A stretch of DNA of 50,398 nucleotides from Gnetum montanum (GCA_015680685.1 MNCI01004872.1:2181659-2232056), one strand, 5' to 3'; numbered from the stretch's first letter, positions 7,359 to 19,550 are shown. Program-made: numbers and translations. The notes: generated from the sequence alone by a model not told the origin.

Positions 7359-9230
7359 GTGAATGAAAACTCATCCTCTAAGTTCCTTACAAAATATTGG
7401 AAAGGTGTGGGATTATTGATTGAATGAGAACTGATAGCGATAAGGAATAACAGACTCAAAGTGTCTAGTGAATGGATCGACAAACATATTACAACATTGG
7501 TGTTCATGTACATTATGGTGAACATTGTACATAGATGACATCCAGACCCTCATCTAACAGCTTGAAGAGAAAAAGAGAGAGAGAAGACAATGAGGCATGT
7601 TGCTGCCGATGTTAGAAATGTGCACTCTGTTGTTCATCCATAGCCACATGATCAAACTTGTTCCTTGCGTAAACACTCCAGCTCTAGTCCCTCCCAAGTG
7701 CTTCCTCCTATCCCAGTCCATTGTTCGTGTAATCACCATCTGTACATACAACACACTCACAAATTAGCAAGGAAAGATAAGTCATAATGCAGTTGATACC
7801 TTGTCTTGATATAAGTGCATTGGCTGGGTTGTGGGTATGGCAAATATTGGGTTAGAGGTTTTTAACTGATAACTACCCAAGGTGTAGGGGTGAGATAGAT
7901 GATTGAATGGAAAAATTTGTGACATGGCCCCCACGACTAAGAGCGAACCTCCAATAGCGATAAGGTGGAAAAACTTAAGGAATAATGAAGATGAGGGAAA
8001 TAACAATGGTGAAGCTAATAAAATGAATGTCATGGATGGGGATGAAACAAGAAATGATTGGTTGCAAAGAATGTTAAAAGGAAAGAACTTAACAATTGCA
8101 CCAAAAAGGAATGCCAATGGGTCCTCCCCAAAGCAAGCTCATGCCTTTTATGCCTTGACAGAACCACAAACCAAAGAGTCTGTAGGCTCTTGGAATGACA
8201 TATGGAAACAATGGTTAAGAACCGACCACAAGAGTTTACCGAAGACTAACAATGCGTCAACCAAGACGTAGACTAATCATAAAATCGGCAATGAGGTGGA
8301 ATATGGGGAGAAATATGGAAGGAGAGGACGAAATGGAATGGAACCCCAAGAGCAAGGTTGTGTAAAGTCCCTTTTGTATTATGTGGTTAAGGTGACTAAA
8401 TAAAATTCATCCCAAGTCTAGACTCACCAACCACATCCAGTGACCTTGCATCAATACATTTGACCAACCCATCCTCCTAAAGCAACAAGAATGCATCTAT
8501 CGAGTCACCACCATTCCAAGAAGAGAAAGATAGGAAAGTAGGAAGCAGGAAAGGGCTTTAGGTAGAGGGAACCTTCAGGCATAGGTAACATGTCTTTCCA
8601 GTGCCATAACCAGTGTTTGCAGCCCATGTTTCTTTATTATGTCTAAGGGGTGGGCTTTGAATTCCTACTTTATTTTTCTTTTTTGCGTGAAAACCATGCC
8701 ATGCAAAGACTTATTTAGATTCATTCAACTTCTTGATATTTGGTCAATAGTGGAATGGCAAAAAACCCATGAAAAGCATCCAAGTACCTAAGAGAATGGG
8801 CAGCACAAGTACGTCGAATCCCCTTGAAGTCACACCCTTTTCAACCATTGAATCCTTCCTTGGTTTGAAGAATACCAAGTCACCAATTCATTAATAAGTT
8901 TATTTAGAAAAAGGGATAGTATAGTTCCAAAGCCAAAGGAGACCACAATGTTGAATGGATGACATGGACTCATTACCTATTTTATCAAAAGAACCATACC
9001 TTAGTATCAACATTGAAAATCAAAGGTAAAAACCAAACATTAGCAATCAACATTACTATAGTCCAACCCACCATCATGAGCACTTATTATATGATGAATG
9101 AAAGTAAATCAAACAAAGAAATAGTAAGAATGTGAACGATGGTGTAAGAAAAAAATAAGTAAAATTGAAAAGATGTGTAAAACAAAAATACAAAAAGAGC
9201 AGGATTGTCCACCAACAAAGGTAATGTGAA
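7359..9230. other. spacer between integrase and 3' LTR of element B, with a candidate antisense ORF
   Basis: About 1.9 kb with homologues of like length in A (11383-13298) and E (29928-31735). No standard retrotransposon domain is seen. The longest frame, 7903-8271 on the plus strand (antisense to the element), would encode 122 residues starting MNGKICDMAPTTKSEPP and containing KQAHAFYALTEPQ. The opposite strand also has a hydrophobic 111-codon frame (7782-8117). Antisense ORFs are known from some Tat-lineage elements and env-like ORFs from Athila elements in this position; the sequence does not decide between these and non-coding DNA. Confidence 0.45.
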
Positions 9231-10395
9231 TACTGGCTATTCTAGGCTCATGGAAAGGTTTGGTTTATTGAATGTTGATCAATAATTTCTTATCTGAGCT
9301 CTTAGGTTTGTAAATCATCATGGCTCCTGAAGGAAAAGTTGCATGAATAATATAAGGTCCTTCCCATAGTGTTTGAAATTTATTGCGTTGTGGCACGTGT
9401 GTGGGGTTCCAATAAAGAACTTTATCTCTCGGTTGGTACTTAACTTTTCTAATTTTCAGGTCATAACATCATTTATTAAAAGCCTTTTGTAATTCATTAG
9501 ATGATAGGGTGACTAATCGATTTTCATCTAGCAGGTTAAGGTTCATTAACCATTCTTTTTGTGCTAGATAAAGGTCAAGGTTGAGATCACATGTCGTAGA
9601 TAGTGTACGGAGTTCTGCTTGAATAGGAAGCGTTGGGAGTTTTCCATACACTAACTCATAGGGAGAGTAGCCTATAGGGAGTTTCCATGTGGAGCAGTAT
9701 GCCCAAAGAGCATCGTTCGGTTTGGTGCTCTAGTCTTGCCTATATTTGCTAATGGTTCTTGTCAATATTTTTGTAATCTCCCTACTAGTTACTTTGGCTT
9801 GACCATTTGCTTAAGGGTTGTATGATGTAGTCATTTTGTGTTCAACTCCTAAGCGGTGCATCAATTTTCAAAAAGGCTCACCTGTAAAATGTGTGCCATT
9901 GTCAGAAATAAGTACATAAGGCACGCCAAACCTGTTAACAATTTGCTGTTGAACAAATCATGCAACGATGGACAATGTACAATTCGTAACAGTGGCTACT
10001 TCTACCCATTTTTTGAAATAGTCAACAACAACAACAATGTAGGCTTTTCCATTAGACATTGGTGTAATAGGCCCCATAAAATCAGTTCCCCATATGTTGA
10101 AGGGTTATAAAGGTTAAATCCATTATTGTGGACCCTCCATCCTAGCAATCATTCCCCCATCACGATGGCAGCGCTCACAAGATTGGATGAAATGATGAGC
10201 GTCCCAGAACAATGTAGGCCAATAATATCCTACAAGTAAAATTTTTAATGGTTGTTCGTCTCCCAGCATAATGACCCCCACAAGGACCCTCATGAGCATC
10301 TTGAAGAACTCGTAATTGATCTACATCGGGAACACACCATCGGACCAAGCCATCGGGACATACCTTATAAAGGTGTCCATTGATTTCTATGAAAT
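9231..10395 (-). pseudogene. integrase of element B (left part of the split pol)
   Basis: Read from 10395 down: a zinc-binding segment SCERCHRDGGM, first catalytic Asp in NIWGTDFMGP, second in LISDNGTHFTG, then ANGQAKVTSREI where the third catalytic residue is normally Glu (NGQAE) but is Lys here. The C-terminal part follows as MYGKLPTLPIQAELRTLS and LNLLDENRLVTLSSNELQ (9651-9469), then the segment ending near 9231. Several stops interrupt it. The coding sequence upstream of the cut continues at 20645 beyond element A. Confidence 0.85.
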
Positions 10396-10400
10396 ATTTG
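10396..10400. other. target-site duplication of element A, left copy (ATTTG)
   Basis: ATTTG at 10396-10400 is repeated exactly at 20640-20644. Removing element A plus one copy restores element B's reading (GAAATATTTGGCTTGATGAAG), which matches the uninterrupted homologue in A at about 14547-14574. Confidence 0.95.
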
Positions 10401-11371
10401 TGATGAGCGGCGAGGTACCCCTACACTTAACCATATGAATACAAGTGTTTCACTCACGATTCGGTCAAATTCCAAGGACTAAGCGCTTATGCGCCCTTGT
10501 GGAAAAAGGACAGGTTGATTGATCGTTGTCTTCCCAAACTTACTTGTATGTCACGATTGTATGGTTAAGTAAGCTTCAGGCATATGATTTTTATATCTTT
10601 TATGTTTTTATGTCTTGTGCTAATAGGGAAAGAGAGAGATAATGAGGTAACTAATTTAACTTAACTACTCATTAACCAAGTTATAACTAATCCACAAGCA
10701 TTCGTTCCCACTTGCTGTACACATCTTGAACCAGTGCAACACTAATGGGATTAGCAAACGCTAATCGTTACTGGGTTACCAAACATTACACACTTGCTCG
10801 AAGTGGTCATGCTTATGTAATTTAACGCTTTGCTTAATTGATCAAAATGAATTGCTATGCTAATAACATAAATGTAAAATGCATAAAATAAAATAAATGC
10901 ATAAGAAAAAAAATCTCAAGTGTTGCAAGGATGAATCAAAGAGCTCGTCTTTATTGCCATACACAAGGTGTGCTCAGGTACACAATGCTCAAATGAAGAT
11001 CCGTCCATACTTAGACCTCCTACTACAGGCACTTGGAAAATACTCTAACTTCCAAATAGACTACAAGAGTTTTGCTACTTGACTGCTGAAAAGACTTCTT
11101 TTTCCAATTGTGCACCTAGGCACTGTATTTATAGGCTTGGAAGCAACTACTCTAATAATTAGAGCAACCACTCTAATAATTAGAATAACTGCTAAAGCAA
11201 CCACTAGAGTACCCACTCTAATAATTAGAATAATTTCTAAAGCAACCGCTAGAGTAACCACCCTAATAATTAGAATAACTACTAGAGTAACCACTAGAGT
11301 AACCGCTAGAGTAACCACTCTAATAATTAGAGTAACTGCTAGAGTAACCACTAGAGTAACCACTCTCATCA
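10401..11371 (-). repeat. 3' LTR of element A (971 bp)
   Basis: It runs from TGATGAG to CTCATCA. On the minus strand it carries a TATA box CCTATAAATAC (about 11126-11136), a poly(A) signal in R and the family's conserved U5 end. Its U3 differs from the other LTRs: an array of CTCTAATAATTAGAG-type palindromes (11137-11366) replaces the GATATC motifs. Confidence 0.93.
11137..11366 (-). repeat. U3 palindrome array of LTR A (3' copy)
   Basis: About 230 bp made of short units such as CTCTAATAATTAGAGTAACC and GCTAAAGCAACC, CTAGAGTAACC. The core CTCTAATAATTAGAG is a 15-bp palindrome containing AATAATT, which is like an HD-Zip class I site. It ends a few bases upstream of the TATA box. The 5' LTR copy (20457-20637) is shorter by a few units. 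Confidence 0.85.
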
Positions 11372-11382
11372 TACCCCCATGA
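11372..11382 (-). other. polypurine tract of element A
   Basis: Minus strand GTCATGGGGGTA directly precedes the 3' LTR. Confidence 0.75.
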
Positions 11383-13298
11383 CTGAATGAACACTCATCC
11401 TCGAGTATAGAAGAAAAGAAATAGGTTCTTTACAAAATATTGGGAAGGTATGGGATTATTGATTAATTGACAATTGACAGTGGAATAAGATGACAGACTC
11501 AACGTGCCCAGTGAACGAATCAATAAGCATATTACAACATTAGTGTTCATGACCATTGTGGTGAACACTTGTACATAAATGACATCCAAGCCTTTATTTG
11601 GTAGCTTTTAGAGAAAGAGAGAGAAAGAAAATGAAGTGTGTTACCACCAATGCTAAGATTGCACCTTCCGTTGTTTATTTATAGCCATGCCACCAGACTT
11701 GCTCCTTTTGTAAATGCTCTAGTTCCAGTCCATCCTAAGTGCTTCCTCCAAGCCTAGTCCATTGTTTGTATGATTGCCATCTATACACACAACATTGTTT
11801 CAAATGAGCAATGATAGATAAACCACAATGCAATTGATACCTTGCCTCAATATGAAGTGCATTGGCTGAGTTGTGGTTATAGTAGAAACTAGTTTGGAGA
11901 TTTATCATAGGTGACTACCCAAGGTGTAGGGGTTAGCCAAATAGTAAAATGGAGAAAATTGAAAAATTTGTGCCAGGGCCCCCATGACTAAGAGTGAACC
12001 TTTGGTAGCTATAAGATGGAAAAATATGAGGAACAAGAAAGATGGGAAAAAATAACAACAGCAACGCTAATAAAATGGATGTCATGGATGGGGATGAAAT
12101 AAGAGATGATTGATTGCAGGAAATGTTTAAGGAAAAGAACTTAATAATTGCACCAAAAAAGGAATGCCAATGGGTCCTCCCCAAAGCAGGCTCATGCCTT
12201 TTATGCCCTGACAAACCACAAACCAAAGAGTCTATAGGCTCTAGGAATGTCATTTAGAAGCAAGAGTTAAAAAATTACCTACAAGAATTCACCAAAGAAA
12301 AATAATGCATCAACCCAGAACAAACTAATGATAAAACCAGTAATGAGGTGGAAAATGGAAAGAAAGATGGAGAGGATAGAATAGAATGGAATCCCAAGAA
12401 CAAGGTTGTGTAAAGCCCCTTGTGTATTTCATGGTTAAGATAACTGAGTAGAACTCATCCCAAATTCAGACTTAAACCAACCACATTTAGTGACCTTACA
12501 TCAATACACTTGGCCAATCCATCCTCTTGAGGTAACAAGAATGCTTCCACAAAAAGTGACCACCATCCCAAGAAGAGTGAGATGGAGAAGCAGGAAGCAA
12601 GAAAGGGCCTTAGTTAGAGAGAACCTTCAGGCATGGGTAACATATCTTTCCAGTGCCATAACTAGTGCTTGTAGCCCATTTTGCTTTATTATGTCTAAGG
12701 GGTAGGCTTTGAATTCTCACCTTTTTCTCTTTTTTCTCGTTTTTTTTATGTTTATGCATGAGAACCACACCATGCAAAGACTTATTTTTATTCTCTCAGC
12801 TTTTTGATATTTGAACAATGTTAGAATGGTGGAAAACACAAGAAAAAGCATCCAAGCACCCAAGAGAATGGCCAACACCAATGCATCGAATCCCCTTGGA
12901 GTCACACCCTTTTCATCCTTTGAGTCTTTCCTTGGTTTGAAAAATACCTAGCCACCAATTCATTAATAAATTTACTTAGAAAAAGGGGACTGTACAGTTC
13001 CAAGCCAAAGGAGACCATAGAGGTGTATGGATGAGTGGACAGCATGGACTCATTACCTATTTTACCAAAAGAACCATACCTTAATATCAGCATCATAATT
13101 CAAAGGTAAAAACCAAACATTAGCAATCAATATGATATAATGTAATCCATCATCATGAGCACTTATTGGATGACGAATAAAAGTAAATCAAGTAAACAAA
13201 GAAATTAAAAAACATGAATGATGGTGTAAAACAAAAATAAGAAAAGTTGGAAAAATTTTTAAAACAAAAATTCAAAAAGAACTGAGGGCCTAAAACGA
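11383..13298. other. spacer between integrase and 3' LTR of element A
   Basis: Homologous to the spacers of B and E over its whole length, for example the plus-strand phrases GACTAAGAGTGAACC and GGGTCCTCCCCAAAGCAGGC near 11985 and 12172. In A the plus-strand frame that is open in B stops early, while the minus strand has a 106-codon frame (11933-12253) starting MTFLEPIDSLVCGLSGHKRH. No known domain is seen. Confidence 0.45.
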
Positions 13299-14459
13299 TT
13301 AGCATAGGTGGCCATTTCCCCCATGACTAAGTTGGAAGGAGGAGATCTGAAATAGTGAGCAAGGTTGTTCATCAACAGAGGTAGCATGTGTATTGGTTAT
13401 TCTAAGCTCATGGAAAGGTTTGGTTTGTTGTACGTTGACCAACAGTTTCTTGTCTGGACTCTTAGGTTTGTATATTGTCATGGCCCCTGAAGAAAAAGTT
13501 GCATAAATAATATAAGGTCCTTCCCACAGTGTTTGAAATTTAGTATGTTGTGGCACATGTGTGGGATTCTAGTAGAGAACCTTATCTCCTAGTTGATATT
13601 TAACTTTCCTAATACTTAGGTCATGACGTTGTTTATTGAATGCCTTGTGCAACTTGTTAGATGACAAGGCAGCTAGTTAGTTTTCATCTAGCAAGTTAAG
13701 GGTTACTAACCATTGTTTCTGTGCTAGATCAAAGTCAAGGTTCAGGTCACATGCCATGGATAGTGTATGGAGCTTAGTTTGAATGGGAAGCATTAGTAAT
13801 TTACTGTACACTAACTCATAGGGAGAATAGCCTATAGGGAGTTTCCATGTGGAGCAGTATGCCCAAAGAGCATCGTTTAGTTTAGTGCTCTAGTCTCACT
13901 TAAACTTGTTAATAGTTCTTGTCAATATCTTCGTAATCTCCCTGTTGGTGACTTTAGCTTGACCATTCGCTTGGGGGTGGTATGGTGTTGTCAGTTTGTG
14001 TTCAACCCCTAAGTGTTGCATTAATTTCTAAAAAGTTGCACCTATGAAGTGGGTACCATTGTCTAAAATAAGCGCACGAGGCACACCAAACATGTTTATG
14101 ATTTGTTGTTAAACAAATCGTGCAATTGTAGATGATGTACAATCTTTAACAGTAGCTGCTTCTACCCGTTTAGTTAGGTAATCAACAACAAAAATAATAT
14201 AATCTTTTCCATTGGACATTGGTGTAATTGGCTCCATAAAATCAATTCCCCAAATGCCGAAGGGTTCTAACGATTGGATCCATTGTTGCGGACCCTCCAT
14301 TCTAGCAGTCATTTTTCCATCACATTGATAGTGATCACAAGATTGGATGAAACGATGGGCGTCTCGAAATAATGTAGGCCAATAATATCCTGCAAGCAGG
14401 ATCTTGATGGTCATTTTTCTCCCAGCGTAATGACCCTCCACAAGAACCCTCATGAGCAT
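13299..14459 (-). pseudogene. integrase of element A
   Basis: From 14459 down: AGRKMTIKILLAGYYWPTLF, a zinc segment SCDHYQCDGKM in which the first CxxC pair is broken (Tyr for Cys), IWGIDFMEPI (first Asp), LILDNGTHFIG (second Asp), and YHPQANGQAKVTNREI with Lys at the usual catalytic Glu. The C-terminal part ends WEGPYIIYATFSSGAMTI and SPDKKLLVNVQQTKPFHEL at 13556-13299. There is no chromodomain. Stops and frame changes interrupt it near 14108, 13900 and 13560. Confidence 0.88.
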
Positions 14460-15560
14460 CTTGGAGAACTCGTAGTTGATCTATATCAGGAACACACCAT
14501 CGAACCAAGCCATTGAGACACACTTTGTAAAGTTGCCTATTGATTTCCATAAAGTACTTGGCTCGGTGAAGAAACTGTTGTTTCTTCTTAAGGTTTAACT
14601 CTTGTGGTATTTTTTGGGTGAGGAGATAGGTAAGAATTCTATTGTACCAGTTTGTCTCCATAGGTGATTGATTATTCACTACACCAGCAAAGGGGAATTC
14701 ATTAGGAAAATAATCATAAATTGGATACTCTTCCTCTTTGTTGCCCCATCGCAACTGAGATAAATGATCAGCAACTACGTTCTCAGTGCCTTTACGATCG
14801 ATCATTGTAAGATCGAACTCTTGTAAGATTACAACCCATCGTATGATACAAGGGCTTACCATTGGCTTATTCATGAGGAACCAGATTGCACTATGATTTG
14901 TATGTACATATACTTTATATCTCAATACATAATGTCTAAACTTTTCTAGTGCAAACACTACAACCATTAATTCTTTTTCTGTGGTAGTATAGTTAAGTTG
15001 TGCACCAGCGATACTTCTACTTGCACAGTGGATGTAATAAGGATGCTTTTGGTCATCTAACTATGTAAGTACAGCTCCTAAGGCATAGTTGGATGCATCA
15101 GTCATGACATGAAATGGTTTGGACCAATCAGGAGCTTGTAGAATGGGTGTTTCTACTAGCTTCTATTCCAGAGTTTGGAAAGCTAGTTTGCATTCCCTGG
15201 TCCATTCAAAAGGTACGTCCTTTTTTGTTAATTCCACCAATGGTTTGGCAACCTTTGAAAAGTTCTCAATAAATCTCCTATAGTAGCCAGTGTATCCAAG
15301 GAATGATCGAATATCTTTGATAGTTTCTGGTTGATGGGTAATTCCTTAGATAACTTTGATTTTTTCAAGATCTACCTCTATCCCTGTGTGTAAGATTTTG
15401 TGCCCTAGTACTACGCCTTCTTAGACCATCAAATGGCTTTTCTACCAGTTGAGCCTCAAATTGGTTTCTACACATCTTTTTAACACTTGCTCCAATTGGT
15501 CCAAGGCTTGATCAAAGTTTGCTCCATAAGTGGAGAAGTCGTCCATAAAGACCTCCACAC
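14460..15560 (-). pseudogene. RNase H and connection to integrase, element A
   Basis: The RNase H signature is clear: MTDASNYALGAVLT (first Asp), AGAQLNYTTTEKELMVVVFA (Glu), LEKFRHYVLRYKVYVHTNHS, where the usual catalytic Asp of TDH is Asn, and the end EFDLTMIDRKGTENVVADHL. This last phrase is typical of Athila-like elements. The linker to integrase (about 14700-14460) contains LHRAKYFMEINRQLYKV, which is the point where A itself inserted in element B. Stops occur upstream of 14967. Confidence 0.87.
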
Positions 15561-16370
15561 TATTCCCTATCTGCTATTGGAATATGCTTAGAACTAGTCG
15601 TTGAAATGTTGCAGAGGCATTGCACAAGCCTAACGGCATCTGTTTGTATGCAAACATTCCCCAAGGATTAGTGAATGTAGTCTTGGCTTGGTCTTTTGGA
15701 GCTATTTTTATTTGGTTATATTTGCTATATCCATCCAAAAAACTGTAATAGTGATGCTCTGTGATGGTGTCTAAGACTTGGTCAGCAAATGGAAATGGAA
15801 AGTGATCTTTGAATGTTGCCATATTTAGTAGCCTAAAATCTATGCACCTCCTCCATTTGCCTCCCTTTTTAGGCACAATAACTAAGGGGCTAACCCATTC
15901 GCTATTCGTTATGGGGTATATGAACCTAGCCTTGAGAAGCTATTCGATTTCTTCCTTGACTACTTACTTCAGCTTTGGGTTCAAATGCCTCTGTGGTTGT
16001 CTTTGAGGCTTCATGGAGGGGTCAATGTAAATCCTATGTTGGCATATCCTAGGATCTATTCCAGTTAATTTGGAATGTGACCAAGCGAAGGCTTTTGACC
16101 ATCTATTGATTACCTTCAGCAGTTCTTCTTTCTATTGAGGAGAAAGCTTAGCATTGATAATTACTGATTTTCCATTTTTAAGGAACGTGTATTCCATACC
16201 GATGGGTAATGGTTTTAGCTCAAGGGGCTTCTACTTAAATTTCTCAGAGATTTCCAACTTCCCCCAGTTGATATTTTCAAGGTTAAGACTTCGAAGTTGG
16301 TAGTGGACTTGATCTAATGTGTCTATGTTATCGATGTAAGCACAAGTCAAACCCTTAGTTGGTTCCATGC
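15561..16370 (-). pseudogene. pro-pol linker and reverse transcriptase, element A
   Basis: The linker starts MEPTKGLTCAYIDNIDTL near 16370 and holds LPIGMEYTFLKNGKSVIINA and LTGIDPRICQHRIYIDPSM. RT follows with FIYPITNSEWVSPLVIVPKK, CIDFRLLNMATFKDHFPFPF, FLDGYSKYNQIKIAPKDQAK (motif A Asp), MFAYKQMPLGLCNASATFQR and the motif C segment VEVFMDDFS just past 15573. The catalytic Asp residues are present. A stop at 15571-15573 falls before FMDD and others lie in the linker, so it cannot be translated intact. Confidence 0.9.
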
Positions 16371-16518
16371 ATATGAGTGAACTATTTTCTTAATCAGTTG
16401 TCAACCATTGGGTGTCTTCCTATCGTATGGCTACTGCATACATGCATCTTTGTATGTTAATCACTTGTGCACATTGATTGCATGCAAGCAATGCTAAACT
16501 TTGCACAAACCATGGCCT

Positions 16519-17025
16519 CTACACGTAATTACACCCTGTGTTACTGTATGCAATGCATGAAACTTTCTTCTTCTCGATCTTTTTAAATGTATTTTCCTTT
16601 GATATTTCTAGAGAAAGATCGCAGATTCCTAGCCGTGTGTCAATGGTGCTTAGCCATGCTCTTCCCATTATGATTGGGAAGTCCCCTTTACTGTTGTTTA
16701 CTTGAATTACTAGGAAGTCATATGGGTATGACCACCCACAAACAATGGTAACAATGTCTTCCACTAGTTCCAATGGGATAGTGATGGACTGGTTGGCCAA
16801 CTCTAGAATGATGTTGCTCTTTTTCAATGGAGGTAGGTTCCTGGCCTTGTACATTTCTTGAGAAATCAAGTTGAGACCGGAACTTGAATCCAAAAGAGCC
16901 TTGTACGACGCATTTTTAGCGATTTGTAAGTATATCAGAGGACTCCCAGGAGCAGAGAATTTCCTGGGAAGGTGACCAACTTGGATCCAATCGGTGACAC
17001 CATGTGTTAGCATGACTGTATGCAT
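16519..17025 (-). pseudogene. aspartic protease, element A
   Basis: A 168-codon open stretch with LPRKFSAPGSPLIYLQIAKN, the active-site region ALLDSSSGLNLISQEMYKA, and ILELANQSITIPLELVEDIV, DFLVIQVNNSKGDFPIIMGR, AWLSTIDTRLGICDLSLEIS. The expected triad D-S/T-G is intact in B (LLDSGFS) and E (LLDSGSS) but reads D-S-S here, so this copy should be inactive. Confidence 0.9.
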
Positions 17026-19550
17026 TGAGTGTGGTTGTTGAGTTGAGGAGGCTCCAAAGTTTTGATTGATACTGAGGCATCTAAGGAATCAGCTGCTTGT
17101 GATTGCAAGGGCTTGGTTGGTTTGTTGGTTCTAAAGAAAGGTCTTTTCTTCATGTGGTTGTTGGAACCAATAGTAGGTTGAGAGTTAATAGCCCTTGTGG
17201 CATTACGTTGCTGCAGCTAGGTAGGGATTTCACCCTGCATAGTTGGAGTAGGTGGTAGTGGAGCTATTAGTGGAAGAGATGCAATTGGATGAGAAGGATG
17301 ATATGCATGCAGAATATCTCCCCTAGAAGAGGGAGTCCCATAATACTCGTAATCTTGGTAGTAAGGTCGAGGAGTGATGTGACCAGTAGAGTCATGTGGG
17401 GAGAATGGCTGCTGCACATAATATCCATACAGGTCAAGTTGCTAGTAAGGATACTATTGCCTTGGTGGTGGCATTCCCCATGATTGTGGGTGTTGCCACT
17501 ATTGATATTGCTCAATCGATTGTGGTGGAGTTCCACTTGGATAATACACTAAGGGTTGGTGGAATTGTCTTGGGTTACATTGGGGGTAAGGTAACCTTCG
17601 GGGTGCTTGCCGTTTATTCAATCCTGGGTTGAGTGCATACACCTGAGGCTCTTGCAGATGTGAGATTATAGGGGAACATCCCTTAGGAAGGTCATATTAA
17701 CATATTTCACATCCACTATCATTGTCTGTTTTTGACTCTACAACCTCTTCAATGATGGCAACTTTGCCCTTACCCTTGCTACGTGCATGTTTAGCTTCTC
17801 TCTTTTTTCTTTTTTCACGATCACTACCCTGCTCTCTAGACTCCTCTACTATTTTAAGAATAGCTTGAAATCTATTTTCTAGGAAATCCCACATTTGTTC
17901 TACCTTTGCCAATACTTCTGATGTCAACTTTTGGATAGGCAAAGTTTTCCTATTCACGATCTCTTCGAGTGGTGACTCTTCTTCATCCTCACAAAATCTT
18001 ACTTCCCTCTTTCAAAGGGAAGGATCTCGGTTATACTCTTCTACACTTTCTCTCTTCCATAGCTCACCTTCTTCCTTAGCAACTTGCTCCAATAGTCTTT
18101 GAATTTGATGGTACCTAAGCTCAAATAGTTTTCCTTGGGCATAATTCCCAAGGGTTCTTCTCATTTCATGCCTAAGCCCATCCATGAGATGACGTAGTTG
18201 ATCCCCTTGCAAATAACCATGGCCAGGACAACAGTGTAATAGTGCATAATATTGGCCCATAGTAGCATCCAAGGGTTCATGTCCTCCTTGTTTCTAGCCT
18301 TGGATTTACTTTCACAAGTTAGACACTCAGAAGTACGTTTGGTACTTGTCATTAAATAGTTCTAACATAGTACTCCACCTACGAATGGATTTCGATTCTA
18401 AAGACCGATACTAGCTTTCTGCTTCTTTAACTAGTGTCTGTGGAAACAACTTAAGTTTTTGTCATTCATTTTCTATGTTTTGTAAGGCACACACATCATG
18501 GAATGCTTGTAAGTGATTCTGAGGATCAGCATTGTATCCCCCTTCGAATCATGGGATGTTGTTCATATCTAATCTCTTGATCATACTATCTTTCTGCTGC
18601 CTTGTTGGAATTCTAACAACCTCAGTTATGTCTAACATACTTCGAGTAGTGAGTAGGGGTTCATCATGATTATCTCGTTGATGGCATCTATGATGCCTAC
18701 GTTTTTCCCTACTCTCCCTTCTTCTATGTTGTGATTCTCTAGAGTGTCCTCATCCCCTTTCCTAGCTATTTTGCCTATGACTTCTAGTTTGCCTACCTTT
18801 ATCCCCATGGACTTTTTCTTTATGACTGCATCTAGATACTAAAAGAGATGATGAAGGAGATGATGAAGGTAAAGAAGAAGGAAAACCATCATCATGATGA
18901 TGTCTACTACCTTATCTTCGGCGGTCAAAACCTCGATTACGATTGCGATTAGAATGTCCACCTTTATCATGTGTTCGTGTACCTTTTTTAGACCCTTTGT
19001 GCCTATGGGTATCAGAATCTGGGTTATGAATAGTGGAATGAAGATTTTGATACACAACCCATTGGTCAAAGTCAAGGGGAGGAACATTGTTGTATGGACG
19101 ACTACTTGAGGTAGGTTCACCACCCTCATTTTTACTTAAGACATGTGGAACATCCTGGGACCACCTACCCTTCAAAGACTTATGATGTCTCTCCTGTTGC
19201 AAGTCCCTTTGATGTTGTGCCTCTGTGGGATGGAATTCTCTCGAGTGATGGTCTTGCACAACGTATTCTGCATGTAAATGCATCATGCCAGTTCATGTAA
19301 GAGCACGAAGAAGCATGCTTGGGACTGAACAATCGGGAGGTAACACTATGTTACCTTCTAAGTCTCACCAATGCAGTTGTTCATCTTGATGGAGGATAAA
19401 GGTGAAATCTGGTATATACTCATCAGGATGAATATATACCACTCTAACTTGTTGAGGGATTGATGGATCAACGTCATGTGTATTACGTCACTGATTGTTT
19501 CTTGTTCTAGACCTAGGCAGTGAGGCACTTTCATACAAAAAATGAGACAT
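17026..19550 (-). pseudogene. gag of element A
   Basis: The probable start is ATG at 19550 (MSHFLYESASLPRSRTRNNQ). The body holds an N-terminal region with DFTFILHQDEQLHW, a Ser/His/Arg-rich middle, and the capsid-like core DATMGQYYALLHCCPGHGY and RHEMRRTLGNYAQGKLFELR (18272-18012). A basic stretch then leads to a zinc-knuckle-like CEIC...LPKGC at about 17697. A Pro/Tyr-rich linker (PRPYYQDYEYYGTPSS) leads into the protease. Many stops and shifts break it; related stretches occur in B and E in the same order. Confidence 0.83.

Noticed and set aside
10401-11371. Regularly spaced short palindromic repeats resembling a CRISPR array
   Set aside because: The units vary, there are no unique spacers of constant length, and the array lies in the U3 of a plant LTR.
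12490-12705. Plus-strand 71-codon frame in the spacer of element A
   Set aside because: The matching stretches in B and E are full of stops, so there is no sign of a conserved protein here.
17289-17632. Plus-strand frames opposite gag (also 23373-23716 and 32538-33026)
   Set aside because: They are antisense shadows of the Pro/Tyr-rich gag-protease linker; repetition across A, B and E follows from homology of the sense strand.
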